A stretch of DNA of 64,000 bases from Xanthomonas sp. Leaf131. GTDB taxonomy: Bacteria; Pseudomonadota; Gammaproteobacteria; Xanthomonadales; Xanthomonadaceae. Made by a program: the position numbers and the translations under genes. The DNA is taken from positions 68,031-132,030 of the forward strand of contig NZ_LMOG01000021.1 of the NCBI RefSeq assembly GCF_001423495.1, in the 5' to 3' direction. Numbering within the stretch: the first letter of the stretch is position 1; every line of letters starts with the position of its first letter. Below are positions 11,966-20,514 of the stretch, piece after piece. Below the pieces are notes generated by a model. It saw nothing but the letters and a program-made list of their open reading frames with translations, was not told the origin of the DNA and ran no database searches.

Positions 11966-13306
11966 GTGGTTGAGTTTCTGATCGTTATCGCGCTGATTGT
12001 GTTGAACGGCTTCTTCGCCATGTCGGAGATGTCGCTGATGACCTCGCGCAAGAGCCGCCTGAAGCAGATGGCCGGCTCCAGCAAACGCGCTGCGCGGGCC
12101 CTGGCGTTGGCCGAAAGCCCGGAAAACTTCCTGTCCACGGTGCAGATCGGCATTACCTCGATCGGCATTCTGACCGGCCTGTTCGGCGGCGAAGCCATCG
12201 GTGAGGCCATCGGCGTGTGGCTGCAGCGGGTGTTCCCTGCGCTGTCGGCCAGCTTTTCGCTGATCGGCGAGCCCAAACCTTATTCAGCGGTGATCGGCAG
12301 CACGCTGGCGGTGGCCTTGATCACCTTCCTGACGCTGATCTTCGGCGAACTGGTGCCCAAACGGCTGGCACTACGCAATTCCGAAGACATTGCTGGCGTG
12401 GTCGCGGTGCCGATGGCGTGGCTGGCCAGGATCGCTGCACCCGGCGTATGGGTGCTGGCGCGCTCGACCCGGTTGGTGCTGCGCATGCTGGGCATGGGCA
12501 AGGACGAATCGGCGTCGGTGACCGAAGAAGAGATCCGCATGCTGGTGGCCGAAAGCCACGAGGCCGGCGTGATCGACGCGCACGAGCGCGACATGATGAA
12601 TCGGGTGATGCGGCTGGGCGACCGCACCGCCGACAGCTTGATGACGCCACGCAACCGCATCGCCTGGCTGGATGCCAATGCCGAGCCGGAACGCAACCTG
12701 CAGATGATGCGCGAGCACGAATTCTCGCGTTACCCGGTGTATCGCGGCAGCGACCAGGACATCGCCGGCGTGCTGGAAGTCAAATCGCTGGTCACGCGCA
12801 TGGGCGGGCACGGCGAGAACCTGTTCCAGGCGCTGCGCGACACCTTGTTCGTGTCCGAGTCCACGCATGCGATGAAGCTGCTGGAGATCTTCCGCGAAGA
12901 ACAGCAGTCGATGGCGCTGGTGGTCGACGAATACGGCGAAATCCGCGGCCTGGTGACCATCAGCGACTTGATGGGCGCAGTGGTCGGCCGTCTGCAGGCG
13001 GTGGAAAACACCGACGAAGACGCGCTGGTGATCACACGCGCCGACGGCTCGCTGTTGATCGACGGCTCGCTGCCGGTGGAAGAACTGCGCGAAGTGCTGG
13101 GCGCCGAATTGCCGGAGGCCGATGAAGGCGATTACCACACGCTCGCCGGTCTGTGCATCTACTACTTCGGGCGCATTCCGCAGGCGGGCGAGTTCTTCGA
13201 CTGGGCCGGTTGGCGCATCGAGATCGTGGATCTGGATGGCGCGCGCGTGGACAAGCTGTTGCTGAGCCGCATCGGCGATGAGGACAGCGATGACATCGTC
13301 GGATAA
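11966..13306 (+). CDS. CNNM/HlyC-CorC family membrane protein with CBS domains
   Basis: The 446-residue product starts at a GTG (11966) with GGGGAAG about eight bases upstream. The N-terminal DUF21/CNNM domain (about 1-190) has four hydrophobic segments with NGFFAMSEMSLMTSR, typical of the family. A CBS pair follows (about 210-330; SLMTPRNRIAWLDAN and VVDEYGEIRGLVTISDLM). The CorC/HlyC C-terminal domain ends near SRIGDEDSDD. The family takes part in magnesium/cobalt efflux; the old hemolysin label is historical. It overlaps the exoD start by 17 bases, so the two are cotranscribed. Confidence 0.92.
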   Translation: MVEFLIVIALIVLNGFFAMSEMSLMTSRKSRLKQMAGSSKRAARALALAESPENFLSTVQIGITSIGILTGLFGGEAIGEAIGVWLQRVFPALSASFSLIGEPKPYSAVIGSTLAVALITFLTLIFGELVPKRLALRNSEDIAGVVAVPMAWLARIAAPGVWVLARSTRLVLRMLGMGKDESASVTEEEIRMLVAESHEAGVIDAHERDMMNRVMRLGDRTADSLMTPRNRIAWLDANAEPERNLQMMREHEFSRYPVYRGSDQDIAGVLEVKSLVTRMGGHGENLFQALRDTLFVSESTHAMKLLEIFREEQQSMALVVDEYGEIRGLVTISDLMGAVVGRLQAVENTDEDALVITRADGSLLIDGSLPVEELREVLGAELPEADEGDYHTLAGLCIYYFGRIPQAGEFFDWAGWRIEIVDLDGARVDKLLLSRIGDEDSDDIVG

Positions 13307-13961
13307 CGGCGCGCCGCCATCCGAAGATTCCGGCGGCGAACACATGCGGTATCGCAATGAAGGCATCCGCAGCTTGCTGGCGGCCTTCAGCGAGGGCGAC
13401 CCGAATCATGTATTGCGTGTACGCGAGATTCTGGCCGATCTGCAACAGAGCGCATTCGGCGTGTTTCTGTTTCTGGCGATCCTGCCCTCGTTCATTCCGA
13501 TTCCCGGCGTGGCCGGTGGCATCAGCGGCCCGCTGACGGTGCTGATCGGCGTACAGATGATGTGCTGCCTGCGCAAGCCGTGGGTGCCGCGTTTCATCGG
13601 CGATCGCGGGCCGCGCCGCAGTACCAGCCAGCGTTTCGTTGCACGGCTCGCACCGACGTTGCAACGCCTGGACCGGCTGCTCAAGCCGCGTTTGCACGGC
13701 ATGCTGGATCGCATTCCGGCGCAGGTGTTCACCGGCTTGTTGCTGGTGCTGGTCGGCATCTTGCTGACGCTGCCGATCCCGTTCACCAACTACATTTTCG
13801 GCCTGATCCTGCTGCTGTTTGCGCTGGCCCTGCTGGAGCGCGATGGCGCCTTGCTGCTGGTGGGCTGGGCGGCGGCGCTGGTGTCGGTGGCGGTGTTCGG
13901 GGTCACTTCCGACCAGCTGCTGGATCTGGTGCGCGATTGGTGGCCGGTCGCCTGGCGCTAG
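13290..13961 (+). CDS. ExoD-like membrane protein
   Basis: The 223-residue product matches the ExoD family, first described in rhizobial exopolysaccharide and alkali-tolerance mutants, whose biochemical role is unknown. Hydrophobic stretches occur at about 55-75 (FGVFLFLAILPSFIPIPG), 155-195 and 195-212. The SGPLTVLIGVQMMCCLRKPWVPR block is family-typical. I chose the ATG at 13290 because GAGGA lies six bases before it; an ATG at 13278 has no such site. It overlaps the end of the CorC/HlyC-type gene, so it is probably translated by coupling. Confidence 0.85.
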   Translation: MTSSDNGAPPSEDSGGEHMRYRNEGIRSLLAAFSEGDPNHVLRVREILADLQQSAFGVFLFLAILPSFIPIPGVAGGISGPLTVLIGVQMMCCLRKPWVPRFIGDRGPRRSTSQRFVARLAPTLQRLDRLLKPRLHGMLDRIPAQVFTGLLLVLVGILLTLPIPFTNYIFGLILLLFALALLERDGALLLVGWAAALVSVAVFGVTSDQLLDLVRDWWPVAWR

Positions 13962-13995
13962 CGCGCAAGACGACCGGCGCACGTCTCTGGCACCG

Positions 13996-14496
13996 TTACT
14001 TCAGATCGACGACACGGTTATCTGAAAGACTGCCCGTGTCGTCGGTCACTGCCGTCATCACGAAGTACAGCGCCTTGCCCAGCAGCCCGCTCGGGCCGTC
14101 CCAGTATTCGGCCGATTCGGCACGCACGTGGATCAGACGCAGATTGGGGTCGTCCTTGCCGCCCGGAAAAAACACCTTCATTGCCGGCGACCAGAGTTCA
14201 TCGATCTTGGCGCGGTCATTGACCACGCGCGCGGTACCGGCGACCGACACATAGCTGTTCTTCGACGCCGAGGCATACGCCACGTTGACGCGCGGGTCGG
14301 CTGCAATCTCTGCCACCTTCGGGCTGTCGGCAGCAGTGGCAAACCACAGATCGCCATCGAATTCGACCTCCTGCGTGCCCAACGGCCGGCTCACCAACTT
14401 GCCGTCGGCCGAGACGGTGGTGAACATCGCAATGTCCACGCCGCGGATCAATTCCGCCAATTGCTTGATGCTCTCGCTGCGTTGCTGAAGTTGCAT
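13996..14496 (-). CDS. Pyridoxamine 5'-phosphate oxidase-like general stress protein
   Basis: The 166-residue product has the split beta-barrel flavin-binding fold of the general stress protein 26 group: MFTTVSADGKLVSRPL near 24-39, DGDLWFATAADSPKV, and WSPAMKVFFPGGKDDPNLRL in the second half. Members bind FMN or FAD; their substrate is mostly unknown, and a Xanthomonas relative has been described as flavin-binding. It is the downstream gene of a leftward pair with the flavin-dependent oxidoreductase, 60 bases apart, which fits a shared redox theme. Confidence 0.85.
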   Translation of the reverse strand: MQLQQRSESIKQLAELIRGVDIAMFTTVSADGKLVSRPLGTQEVEFDGDLWFATAADSPKVAEIAADPRVNVAYASASKNSYVSVAGTARVVNDRAKIDELWSPAMKVFFPGGKDDPNLRLIHVRAESAEYWDGPSGLLGKALYFVMTAVTDDTGSLSDNRVVDLK

Positions 14497-14556
14497 GCTG
14501 GTCTTCCCATATAAGGTGCACGCATCTGAGCGGATCGCCGCGCAAAGCGACGTGAA

Positions 14557-15558
14557 TCACGCAGTGGTCACATCCAGCTCGCGGCAAGCGATGGCGGCGA
14601 TTTCGAACGAGCGCAGACGCGCCGCATGGTCGTAGATGTTGGCGGTGAACAACAGCTCGTCCGGCGTGTGGCGATCGATGAACTCGGCCACGCCCTGCGC
14701 GATCTGCTCGGCATCGCCCAGCACCGTGCAGGCCAACGCGCGCTCCACACCGACACGTTCGTGCGGCTGCCAGAAGCTGTCGATATCGTCGATCGGCGCG
14801 GGGATCTTGCCCGGCTTGCCGCGCCGCAAGTTCACGAAACTCTGTTGCTGGGTGGTGAACAAGCGGCGCGCCTGCGCCTCGGTCTCGGCGGCCACCACGT
14901 TCAAGGCCAGCATCACGTGCGGCTTGGCCAACTGTGCGGACGGGCGGAACTCGCGGCGGTAGATGGCCACCGCCTCGTCCATCGCATCGGGGGCGAAGTG
15001 CGAGGCGAACGCGAACGACAGGCCCATCGCTGCGGCCAAGCGTGCACTGAACAGGCTGGAACCCAGCAGCCACACCGGCACCTCCAGCCCGGCGCCCGGC
15101 ACTGCCTGCACCAGCTGCCCCGGTACGGCCGGTGCGAAGTAGCGCAGCAGCTCGGCCACGTCCTGCGGAAAATGATCGGCACTGTCGAAATAGCGGCGCA
15201 AGGCGCGCGCGGTGGGCTGGTCGGTACCGGGCGCGCGGCCCAGGCCCAGGTCGATGCGCTGCGGATACAACGACGCCAGCGTGCCGAACTGTTCGGCCAC
15301 CTGCAGCGGCGCATGGTTGGGCAGCATGATGCCGCCGGCGCCAACGCGGATCGTCTTGGTACCGCCGGCCACATGACCGATCAGCACCGCAGTGGCGGCG
15401 CTGGCAATGCCCGGCATGTTGTGGTGCTCGGCCAGCCAATAGCGCTGATAGCCCCAACGCTCGGCGTGCTGGGCCAGATCGAGCATATTGGCGAAGGCGT
15501 GGGTGGTGTCGCTGCCTTCGCAGACCGGCGCCAGGTCGAGCACGGAAATGGGCGTCAT
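14557..15558 (-). CDS. Bacterial luciferase-like FMN-dependent monooxygenase
   Basis: The 333-residue product belongs to the LLM class, YhbW-like subgroup. It starts [17 protein letters not shown] and shows [38 protein letters not shown] and [11 protein letters not shown], the standard flavin-barrel blocks. Such enzymes use reduced FMN and oxygen; the substrate cannot be told. It is first of a leftward two-gene unit with the stress-protein-like gene, and its upstream region holds the family 1 repeat. Confidence 0.93.
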   Translation of the reverse strand: MTPISVLDLAPVCEGSDTTHAFANMLDLAQHAERWGYQRYWLAEHHNMPGIASAATAVLIGHVAGGTKTIRVGAGGIMLPNHAPLQVAEQFGTLASLYPQRIDLGLGRAPGTDQPTARALRRYFDSADHFPQDVAELLRYFAPAVPGQLVQAVPGAGLEVPVWLLGSSLFSARLAAAMGLSFAFASHFAPDAMDEAVAIYRREFRPSAQLAKPHVMLALNVVAAETEAQARRLFTTQQQSFVNLRRGKPGKIPAPIDDIDSFWQPHERVGVERALACTVLGDAEQIAQGVAEFIDRHTPDELLFTANIYDHAARLRSFEIAAIACRELDVTTA

Positions 15559-15680
15559 CGGATGACTCCGGGGAATGAATGATGTCCAAGAGATGGGGCT
15601 GATGGGGCGGCTTTGCTACCTGCCGAGGTGGCGCTGAGGGGATTACAGCATCCCAGTGGTCGAACAGCGGGGCCTTACTT

Positions 15681-15876
15681 CCTTCTCCCCTCGGGAGAAG
15701 GTGCCCCGCAGGGGCGGATGAGGGTACGTGCGAAGCCTCGTGTGATTCATTACCACAAGGCTTTGCCCCGTACCCTCACCCTAACCCCCGGCCCGCGCTG
15801 GCGGCGCGGGCGCTCCAAAGCACGCGCCCCCATGGCGCGCAAGCCGTGCCTTCTCGCCCCGCAGGGTGAGGGGCTT
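15681..15876. repeat. Composite palindromic repeat, family 1, copy 3 (inverted)
   Basis: This is the reverse complement of 8563-8760 with about 85-90 percent visual identity. It starts CCTTCTCCCCTCGGGAGAAGG, itself a hairpin, then GCCCCGCAGGGGC, then a long inverted pair around CGAAGCCTCGTG, and ends GCCCCGCAGGGTGAGGGGC. It lies in the 434-base gap between the divergent LLM oxidoreductase and MFS genes. The remaining roughly 230 bases of that gap show no gene, but must hold both promoters. Confidence 0.8.
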
Positions 15877-15992
15877 TTAGATGCCTGCGGTTGTTCGTGC
15901 GCGAATGCGCTGAGCGCGGCGCGAAGCACAGCCGCCGGCTAATCAAATGGCTGGCTATGATGAAACCCGCATTAGCTAAACCTCCATGACGA

Positions 15993-17396
15993 ATGACGAC
16001 GACCGCTCCGCTTGACCCTGCTTCCGGCGCTGCGCAGATCGCGGCGCGCATCGACCGGCTGCCGGCTACTGCCACGCTGTGGCGGCTGGTCGGCTTGCTT
16101 GCGCTGGGCGGGTTCTTCGAGTTGTACGATCTGTTTCAGACCGCTTACATCAGCCCGGGGCTGATCCGCGATGGCATTTTCGCCAGCGGGGCGGATGGCG
16201 TATTCGGTATGTCCGACCAGGCTGCGTTTGCGGCGGCGACTTTTCTGGGCTTGTTCGTCGGCGCCGCATTGTTGAGTCCGTTTTCAGACCGTTTCGGGCG
16301 CAGGCCGGTGTTTACCTTCGCGCTGATCTGGTACACCGCCGCAACCGTGGCGATGGGCCTGCAAAGCACTGCGACCGGCGTCATCGTGCTGCGCTTTGTG
16401 GTCGGGATCGGGTTGGGCATCGAGCTGGTCACCATCGACACTTACTTGTCCGAATTGGTGCCGCGGCATATGCGCAGCGCCGCGTTTGCGTTTGCGTTCT
16501 TCGTGCAGTTTCTGGCCGTGCCGGCGGTGGCACTGACCGCCTGGATGCTGGTGCCACATGCACCATTGGGCGTGAGCGGCTGGCGTTGGGTGGTACTGCT
16601 GAGCGGCGTGTTTGCGCTGGCGATCTGGTGGCTGCGCAGCCGTTTGCCGGAATCGGCGCGTTGGCTGGCTGCGCAAGGACGCCATGCCGAAGCGGACGCC
16701 GTACTGACCCAACTGGAAATACGCTGCGAACGCGATCTGGGCGCGCCATTGGCTGCGCCGGATGTGATCTCGCCGTTGCCGATCAGCCACACGCAGGTAT
16801 CGCTGTTGTGGCGAGCGCCGTATCGCGGGCGCATCGGCATGCTGGTGGTGTTTCATATCTTTCAGGCGATCGGCTTCTTCGGCTTCGGCAATTGGCTGCC
16901 GGCACTGATCTCGGCGCAAGGCACCGGCGTGACCAAGAGCCTGGGCTACTCCTTTGCGATCTCGCTGGCCTACCCATTGGCGCCGCTGCTGTTGCTGCGG
17001 TTTGCGCAGCGCTGGGAAAACAAGTGGCAGATCACCACCTCTGCGTTGGGCGCAGTGCTGTTTGGCGTGCTGTTCTCGCAGCAGCATCAGGCGATCGGCA
17101 TGGTGCTGTGCGGGGCGATGATCGCGTTCTGCAATGCCTGGATGAGCTTTGCCTACCACGGCTACCAGGCCGAGCTGTTTCCTACCGGATTGCGCGCGCG
17201 GGCGGTGGGGTTCTGTTATTCCTTCAGCCGTCTTTCCACCGCGGTGAGCAGCGTGCTGATCGGTTGGCTGCTTGCCCAGGTCGGCAGCCATGGCGTGCTG
17301 GCGTTTATCGTGATCAGCATGTCGATCGTGGCCAGCGTGATTGCGTTGTTCGGGCCGCGGACGCGCAATCGCGCGCTTGAAGAGATTGCAGGTTGA
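15993..17396 (+). CDS. MFS transporter, sugar-porter/aromatic-acid type
   Basis: The 467-residue product has twelve hydrophobic segments. It carries the MFS loop motif SDRFGRRPVFTF after the second segment and the sugar-porter-like RFVVGIGLGIELVTIDTYLSELVP, RLPESARWLAAQGR and YQAELFPTGLRARAVG blocks. The N-terminal LGGFFELYDLFQTAYISPG resembles the NiaP/aromatic-acid and sugar MFS groups, so the substrate is likely a small organic acid or sugar. The ATG at 15993 is adopted. It is monocistronic and converges on the ABC exporter gene. Confidence 0.88.
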   Translation: MTTTAPLDPASGAAQIAARIDRLPATATLWRLVGLLALGGFFELYDLFQTAYISPGLIRDGIFASGADGVFGMSDQAAFAAATFLGLFVGAALLSPFSDRFGRRPVFTFALIWYTAATVAMGLQSTATGVIVLRFVVGIGLGIELVTIDTYLSELVPRHMRSAAFAFAFFVQFLAVPAVALTAWMLVPHAPLGVSGWRWVVLLSGVFALAIWWLRSRLPESARWLAAQGRHAEADAVLTQLEIRCERDLGAPLAAPDVISPLPISHTQVSLLWRAPYRGRIGMLVVFHIFQAIGFFGFGNWLPALISAQGTGVTKSLGYSFAISLAYPLAPLLLLRFAQRWENKWQITTSALGAVLFGVLFSQQHQAIGMVLCGAMIAFCNAWMSFAYHGYQAELFPTGLRARAVGFCYSFSRLSTAVSSVLIGWLLAQVGSHGVLAFIVISMSIVASVIALFGPRTRNRALEEIAG

Positions 17397-17429
17397 TCGT
17401 GCCGCCGACGCAATTGAATTGCGCAGCGA

Positions 17430-19151
17430 TTACGCGCCCGGGCTTGTAACTGCACCGCCTTCGACAGCTGCCTGCTCAGCAAGCACAACGCCTAATGCAA
17501 CCGTACGATCGGCCACTGCAGCCAGGCTGGTGCGGTGCGAGACCACCACCAACACGGTGTGCGGCAGACGCTGCCGTAGCATGCACAACACCTGATGTTC
17601 GGCATCTGCATCCAGCGCGCTGGTGGCTTCGTCCAGCACCGCCAGGGTCGGCTTGCGCAACAACACCTGCGCCAGCAGCAGACGCTGCGATTCGCCACCG
17701 GACAAACGCCCGTCCGGTCCGTTGATCGGCGTATCCAGACCTTGGCCGTCGCGCTGCACACGTGCGCTCAACCCGACATCGGCCAACACCTCCCACATGC
17801 GTGCCTCCGCTGTGCCAGGCAGCGCCCAGTCCAGACAATCGCGTACCGTGCGCTGCCACGGCCGCACCCCCTGGCCAATGTAGGCGCTCTGCCGAACCAA
17901 TCTGCGATACGCCGCAAACTCCAGCCGACGCCCGGCCATATGCGCGCTGAATTGCGCAGGCGGCGTCTGCCCGGAGAGCACATCCATCAGACTGCTTTTG
18001 CCGATACCGGACGGCCCAACGACCAAGGTCATCTCGCCCGGCAGCAGCATCATCGGATCGAGATCGAGCCTGGGCAGCGGCGGTGCCAGGCCGATGTGTT
18101 CGATATGCAGCGCTGCCGTCAGCGGCGCTGCCGTTTCGGCCGATGCTTGCATGCGCGTGGTCCCCAGTTCCACATAGCGCCGCCACAACTGCAGCGCCGG
18201 CCAGGCCGAGCGCAGTTGCTGCACGCTTTGCCGCGTGGTGACCAGATAGGGCAGCAAGCGGCCAAGCAGCAGACTGACGGTGATCAGCGCGGCGCGGTCG
18301 GCGCCCTGCCAGAGATTGGCCAGCACCAGAATGCCGGCGATCGCGGCTACCGCCGTGAGTTCGAGCACCAGCCTGCTGCCTGCCACCAATTCCTGCTGCT
18401 GCGCATAGCCCTGCCCCAGCCGCGTAGAAATATGCTCGTAATGACGGGTTTCGACGTCTTCGCGCTGGAACGAGCGCACATGCCGCAGGCGACGCGGAAA
18501 GTCTTCGCTCAACCAGAACAACTGCGTCATGTCGGCCACGTAGTCGCGGCTGATGCGTGCCTGTGCATCGCTACTGGAGATGCGCACGCCCAACCAGGCC
18601 AAGGCGAGCAGCAGCGGCATCGCCATCAGTAGCGCGGGGGCGATCAGTACGGCAATGCAGATACTTACCAGCGCAGTGATGCCGGCCACCAATAGCTGCA
18701 GCACCGCACTGAAACCCTGTGTGGCGATTTCGATGTTGTAGGTGAGCACGTTGGCGATTTCTGCCGAACTGGCACCGGACAAGGCTGGCAGCGGTGCGTC
18801 GATCAGTGCGGCATGCACGCGGCGGCGCAGCCCGATCGCGTAGCGGCTTGTCAGCCGTGCGGCCAGCCGTGCGCTGTGCCAACGCAGTGCGGCAAACACC
18901 AGACTGATGCCCGCAAACACAGCGACCTGCATCGGCAGACCATCAGGCAACAGCAGCCGATAGCCGGCCAACTGCACGCTGTGGCCGGGTTGTACCAATG
19001 GCACCAGGCAGACCGCCACGAGGCTGCCAGCCAATGCCGCCGCCAACGACAAGGCGACATAGAGCGCAATGGTGGGCATGTCCGCAGGCACCAGCGTGCT
19101 GACGAAATTGCGCAACGTGGCGCGCATGTGGCGAGGTGCGGAGGTCTGCAT
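17430..19151 (-). CDS. ABC exporter (fused membrane and ATPase domains)
   Basis: The 573-residue product carries about six hydrophobic segments (between about 27 and 305) and a C-terminal ATPase: Walker A GPSGIGKSS (379-387), Q-loop region QSAYIGQG, signature LSGGESQ (483-489), Walker B LAVLDEATS (503-511) and a switch His in VVVSHRTSL. This is the half-size exporter layout found for peptides, lipids and toxins. The start at 19151 (MQTSAPRHM) follows the stop of a 28-codon ORF by a single base; a GTG extension to 19202 would run through that ORF. Upstream in the same unit is an HPr-kinase-like gene, so the cargo is likely the product of this module. Confidence 0.9.
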   Translation of the reverse strand: MQTSAPRHMRATLRNFVSTLVPADMPTIALYVALSLAAALAGSLVAVCLVPLVQPGHSVQLAGYRLLLPDGLPMQVAVFAGISLVFAALRWHSARLAARLTSRYAIGLRRRVHAALIDAPLPALSGASSAEIANVLTYNIEIATQGFSAVLQLLVAGITALVSICIAVLIAPALLMAMPLLLALAWLGVRISSSDAQARISRDYVADMTQLFWLSEDFPRRLRHVRSFQREDVETRHYEHISTRLGQGYAQQQELVAGSRLVLELTAVAAIAGILVLANLWQGADRAALITVSLLLGRLLPYLVTTRQSVQQLRSAWPALQLWRRYVELGTTRMQASAETAAPLTAALHIEHIGLAPPLPRLDLDPMMLLPGEMTLVVGPSGIGKSSLMDVLSGQTPPAQFSAHMAGRRLEFAAYRRLVRQSAYIGQGVRPWQRTVRDCLDWALPGTAEARMWEVLADVGLSARVQRDGQGLDTPINGPDGRLSGGESQRLLLAQVLLRKPTLAVLDEATSALDADAEHQVLCMLRQRLPHTVLVVVSHRTSLAAVADRTVALGVVLAEQAAVEGGAVTSPGA

Positions 19152-19152
19152 C

Positions 19153-19239
19153 TCAGTGACGCATGTCGTGCAGTACGGGCTTCGGCACGGGGTTGGCCGC
19201 ACGGATCACGCCCCAACCCACCGGCACCTGCGCCTTCAT
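19153..19239 (-). CDS. 28-codon ORF between kinase and exporter, candidate peptide
   Basis: This frame starts at an ATG overlapping the kinase stop (ATGA, 19236-19239) and ends with a TGA one base before the exporter ATG, so it exactly fills the space between two real genes. The product starts MKAQVPVGWGVIRAANPVP and ends HDMRH. It has one Trp, three Pro and two His, and no Ser, Thr, Tyr or Cys. About 24 of 28 codons end in G or C, like neighbouring genes. It could be a small exported or modified peptide, or only a spacer for coupling. Lack of Ser and Thr argues against it being the protein-kinase substrate. Confidence 0.4.
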   Translation of the reverse strand: MKAQVPVGWGVIRAANPVPKPVLHDMRH

Positions 19240-20315
19240 CGCAACAGCTGCAGCAGTGCATCCACCGACGCTTGCGGATGCGCGCCACGCCGCAGGGTGA
19301 ACATGCCGATGCGCTGCACCTGTTCGACAAAGCGCTGCCAGCCTGGTTGGCCGGCGGCATACGGCTGATCGCGCGCCAGACGCTCGGCGATGTGCTCGAC
19401 GGGCGTTGGCTCCAAGCACTGCGCCGACGCGCTGGCAGGTGTGCTGGACAGCATCACCACTGCGCATAGGTGCAAGGGCGTGCGCGCAAGCTGTGCGCGG
19501 CCATGGCGGATATCGATCTCGAACTTTTCCACGCCACTGCGGCGACGGATGGTCGGCGATGCGCTGATCCACGCACGGGTGTCCGCATCGACCAGGCCAA
19601 GCGCGTCGGAACGCAGATGCAGAAAGTTGGCAACACCGGTGGTCAGCAGACTCTCCGGCGCAACGAACACGCCATCTTCGGCGATGAAGTCCAGCCCATG
19701 CAGCAAGCTATGCAGCGCCAGCGTCGATTTGCCCGCGCCGCTGGCGCCTAGCAACAGCACGCTGCGTCCCCGCCGGCCCACGCAGGCGCCATGCAAGGGC
19801 ACCAAGCCCATGCCACGCGCAGCTAGCAGAAACACGGCAAATTCGATCAACTCATAACGCACGTGATAGGCGTGGGCAAGCATGTCCTCGGAGACCACCA
19901 GCATGCCGCGGCGCTGGGGCACCGACAGCATCAGGTAGTTGCAGGCATCCATAACGCCGCACAGCAAGCCACCGCTTGCGTGCGTGCGCACCGGAGACGG
20001 TTCTGCACTTGAAGGCGCCTGGCCACGCGATACCAGATCCAGCGCGATGTGGAATTCTGGCGCAGCCGGGAGGCGATGCGCAGGCAGACCTGCGTAAGCG
20101 GCGTCCACCAACGCAAGTAGTGCTTCGCTGTCGCTCTCGAAATGAAACAGCGCACCGAGAATCTGCCGGCGCACGACCAACCGACGCACGCGGCGCTCAC
20201 CGAACGGGTCTGCCGCAGATAACGCATCGCTGGGCGTTGCCGAGCGTGCGGTATCGCTCACTGGCAGGAGTTCCGCCAACGCGGCCGAGTGCGGCATGCC
20301 TTCCATCCATTGCAT
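19236..20315 (-). CDS. HPr kinase-like (HprK-related) serine kinase
   Basis: The 359-residue product resembles the C-terminal catalytic half of HPr kinase, as in the HprK-related proteins of polysaccharide loci and the peptide kinases of some lasso-peptide clusters. It shows PLHGACV (173-179), the P-loop GASGAGKST (190-198) and the acidic AEDGVF segment (212-217). The N-terminal 170 residues have no recognised domain. The target cannot be told. The ATG at 20315 gives a very short leader from the predicted promoter (-10 ending at 20330), so translation may begin at 20306 or 20297. It heads kinase, 28-codon ORF, exporter. Confidence 0.82.
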   Translation of the reverse strand: MQWMEGMPHSAALAELLPVSDTARSATPSDALSAADPFGERRVRRLVVRRQILGALFHFESDSEALLALVDAAYAGLPAHRLPAAPEFHIALDLVSRGQAPSSAEPSPVRTHASGGLLCGVMDACNYLMLSVPQRRGMLVVSEDMLAHAYHVRYELIEFAVFLLAARGMGLVPLHGACVGRRGRSVLLLGASGAGKSTLALHSLLHGLDFIAEDGVFVAPESLLTTGVANFLHLRSDALGLVDADTRAWISASPTIRRRSGVEKFEIDIRHGRAQLARTPLHLCAVVMLSSTPASASAQCLEPTPVEHIAERLARDQPYAAGQPGWQRFVEQVQRIGMFTLRRGAHPQASVDALLQLLR

Positions 20316-20329
20316 CGATCAGCCGGTGT

Positions 20330-20355
20330 GTGCCGATTCGTTGCTGAAAGGTTGC
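20330..20355 (-). promoter_or_regulatory. Site A: bipartite promoter-like motif before the kinase unit
   Basis: On the minus strand GCAACC (20355-20350) is followed by TTT and then, 16 bases from the first box, GCAC (20333-20330). The layout equals that of five other sites in the window. The GCAC box ends 15 bases before the kinase ATG. Confidence 0.55.
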
Positions 20356-20410
20356 ATCGCTGCCGGCGACACAGATGCATAACGCTTGGCATAGCGTGCT
20401 TCGCAGCGGC

Positions 20411-20436
20411 GCAACCAAACGCAGCTGCGTGCGCAC
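20411..20436 (+). promoter_or_regulatory. Site E: bipartite promoter-like motif before radical SAM gene
   Basis: GCAACC (20411-20416), AAA, then GCAC (20433-20436) with a 16-base spacer. It points at the radical SAM gene 79 bases on and is divergent from site A, so the two transcription units share one 200-base control region. Confidence 0.5.
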
Positions 20437-20514
20437 CTACTGCCGAGCCGAATGCCGGTGTCTGCGCGCGCCACCGCTGCGCGCACCTGGCGACAGAACG
20501 AGAGCCTAGTGCAG

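Noticed and set aside
12693-12718. GCAACC-N16-GCAC match inside the CorC/HlyC-type gene.
   Set aside because: It is within coding sequence, lacks the A/T triplet after GCAACC shared by the six intergenic sites, and no gene starts after it. I treat it as a chance match.
20375-20509. 44-codon Cys/Arg-rich frame (MHNAWHSVLRSG...) ending five bases before the radical SAM gene, a possible precursor peptide.
   Set aside because: Its start lies upstream of predicted promoter site E, there is no ribosome site, and the Arg/Cys/Pro-rich composition is what non-coding GC-rich DNA gives.
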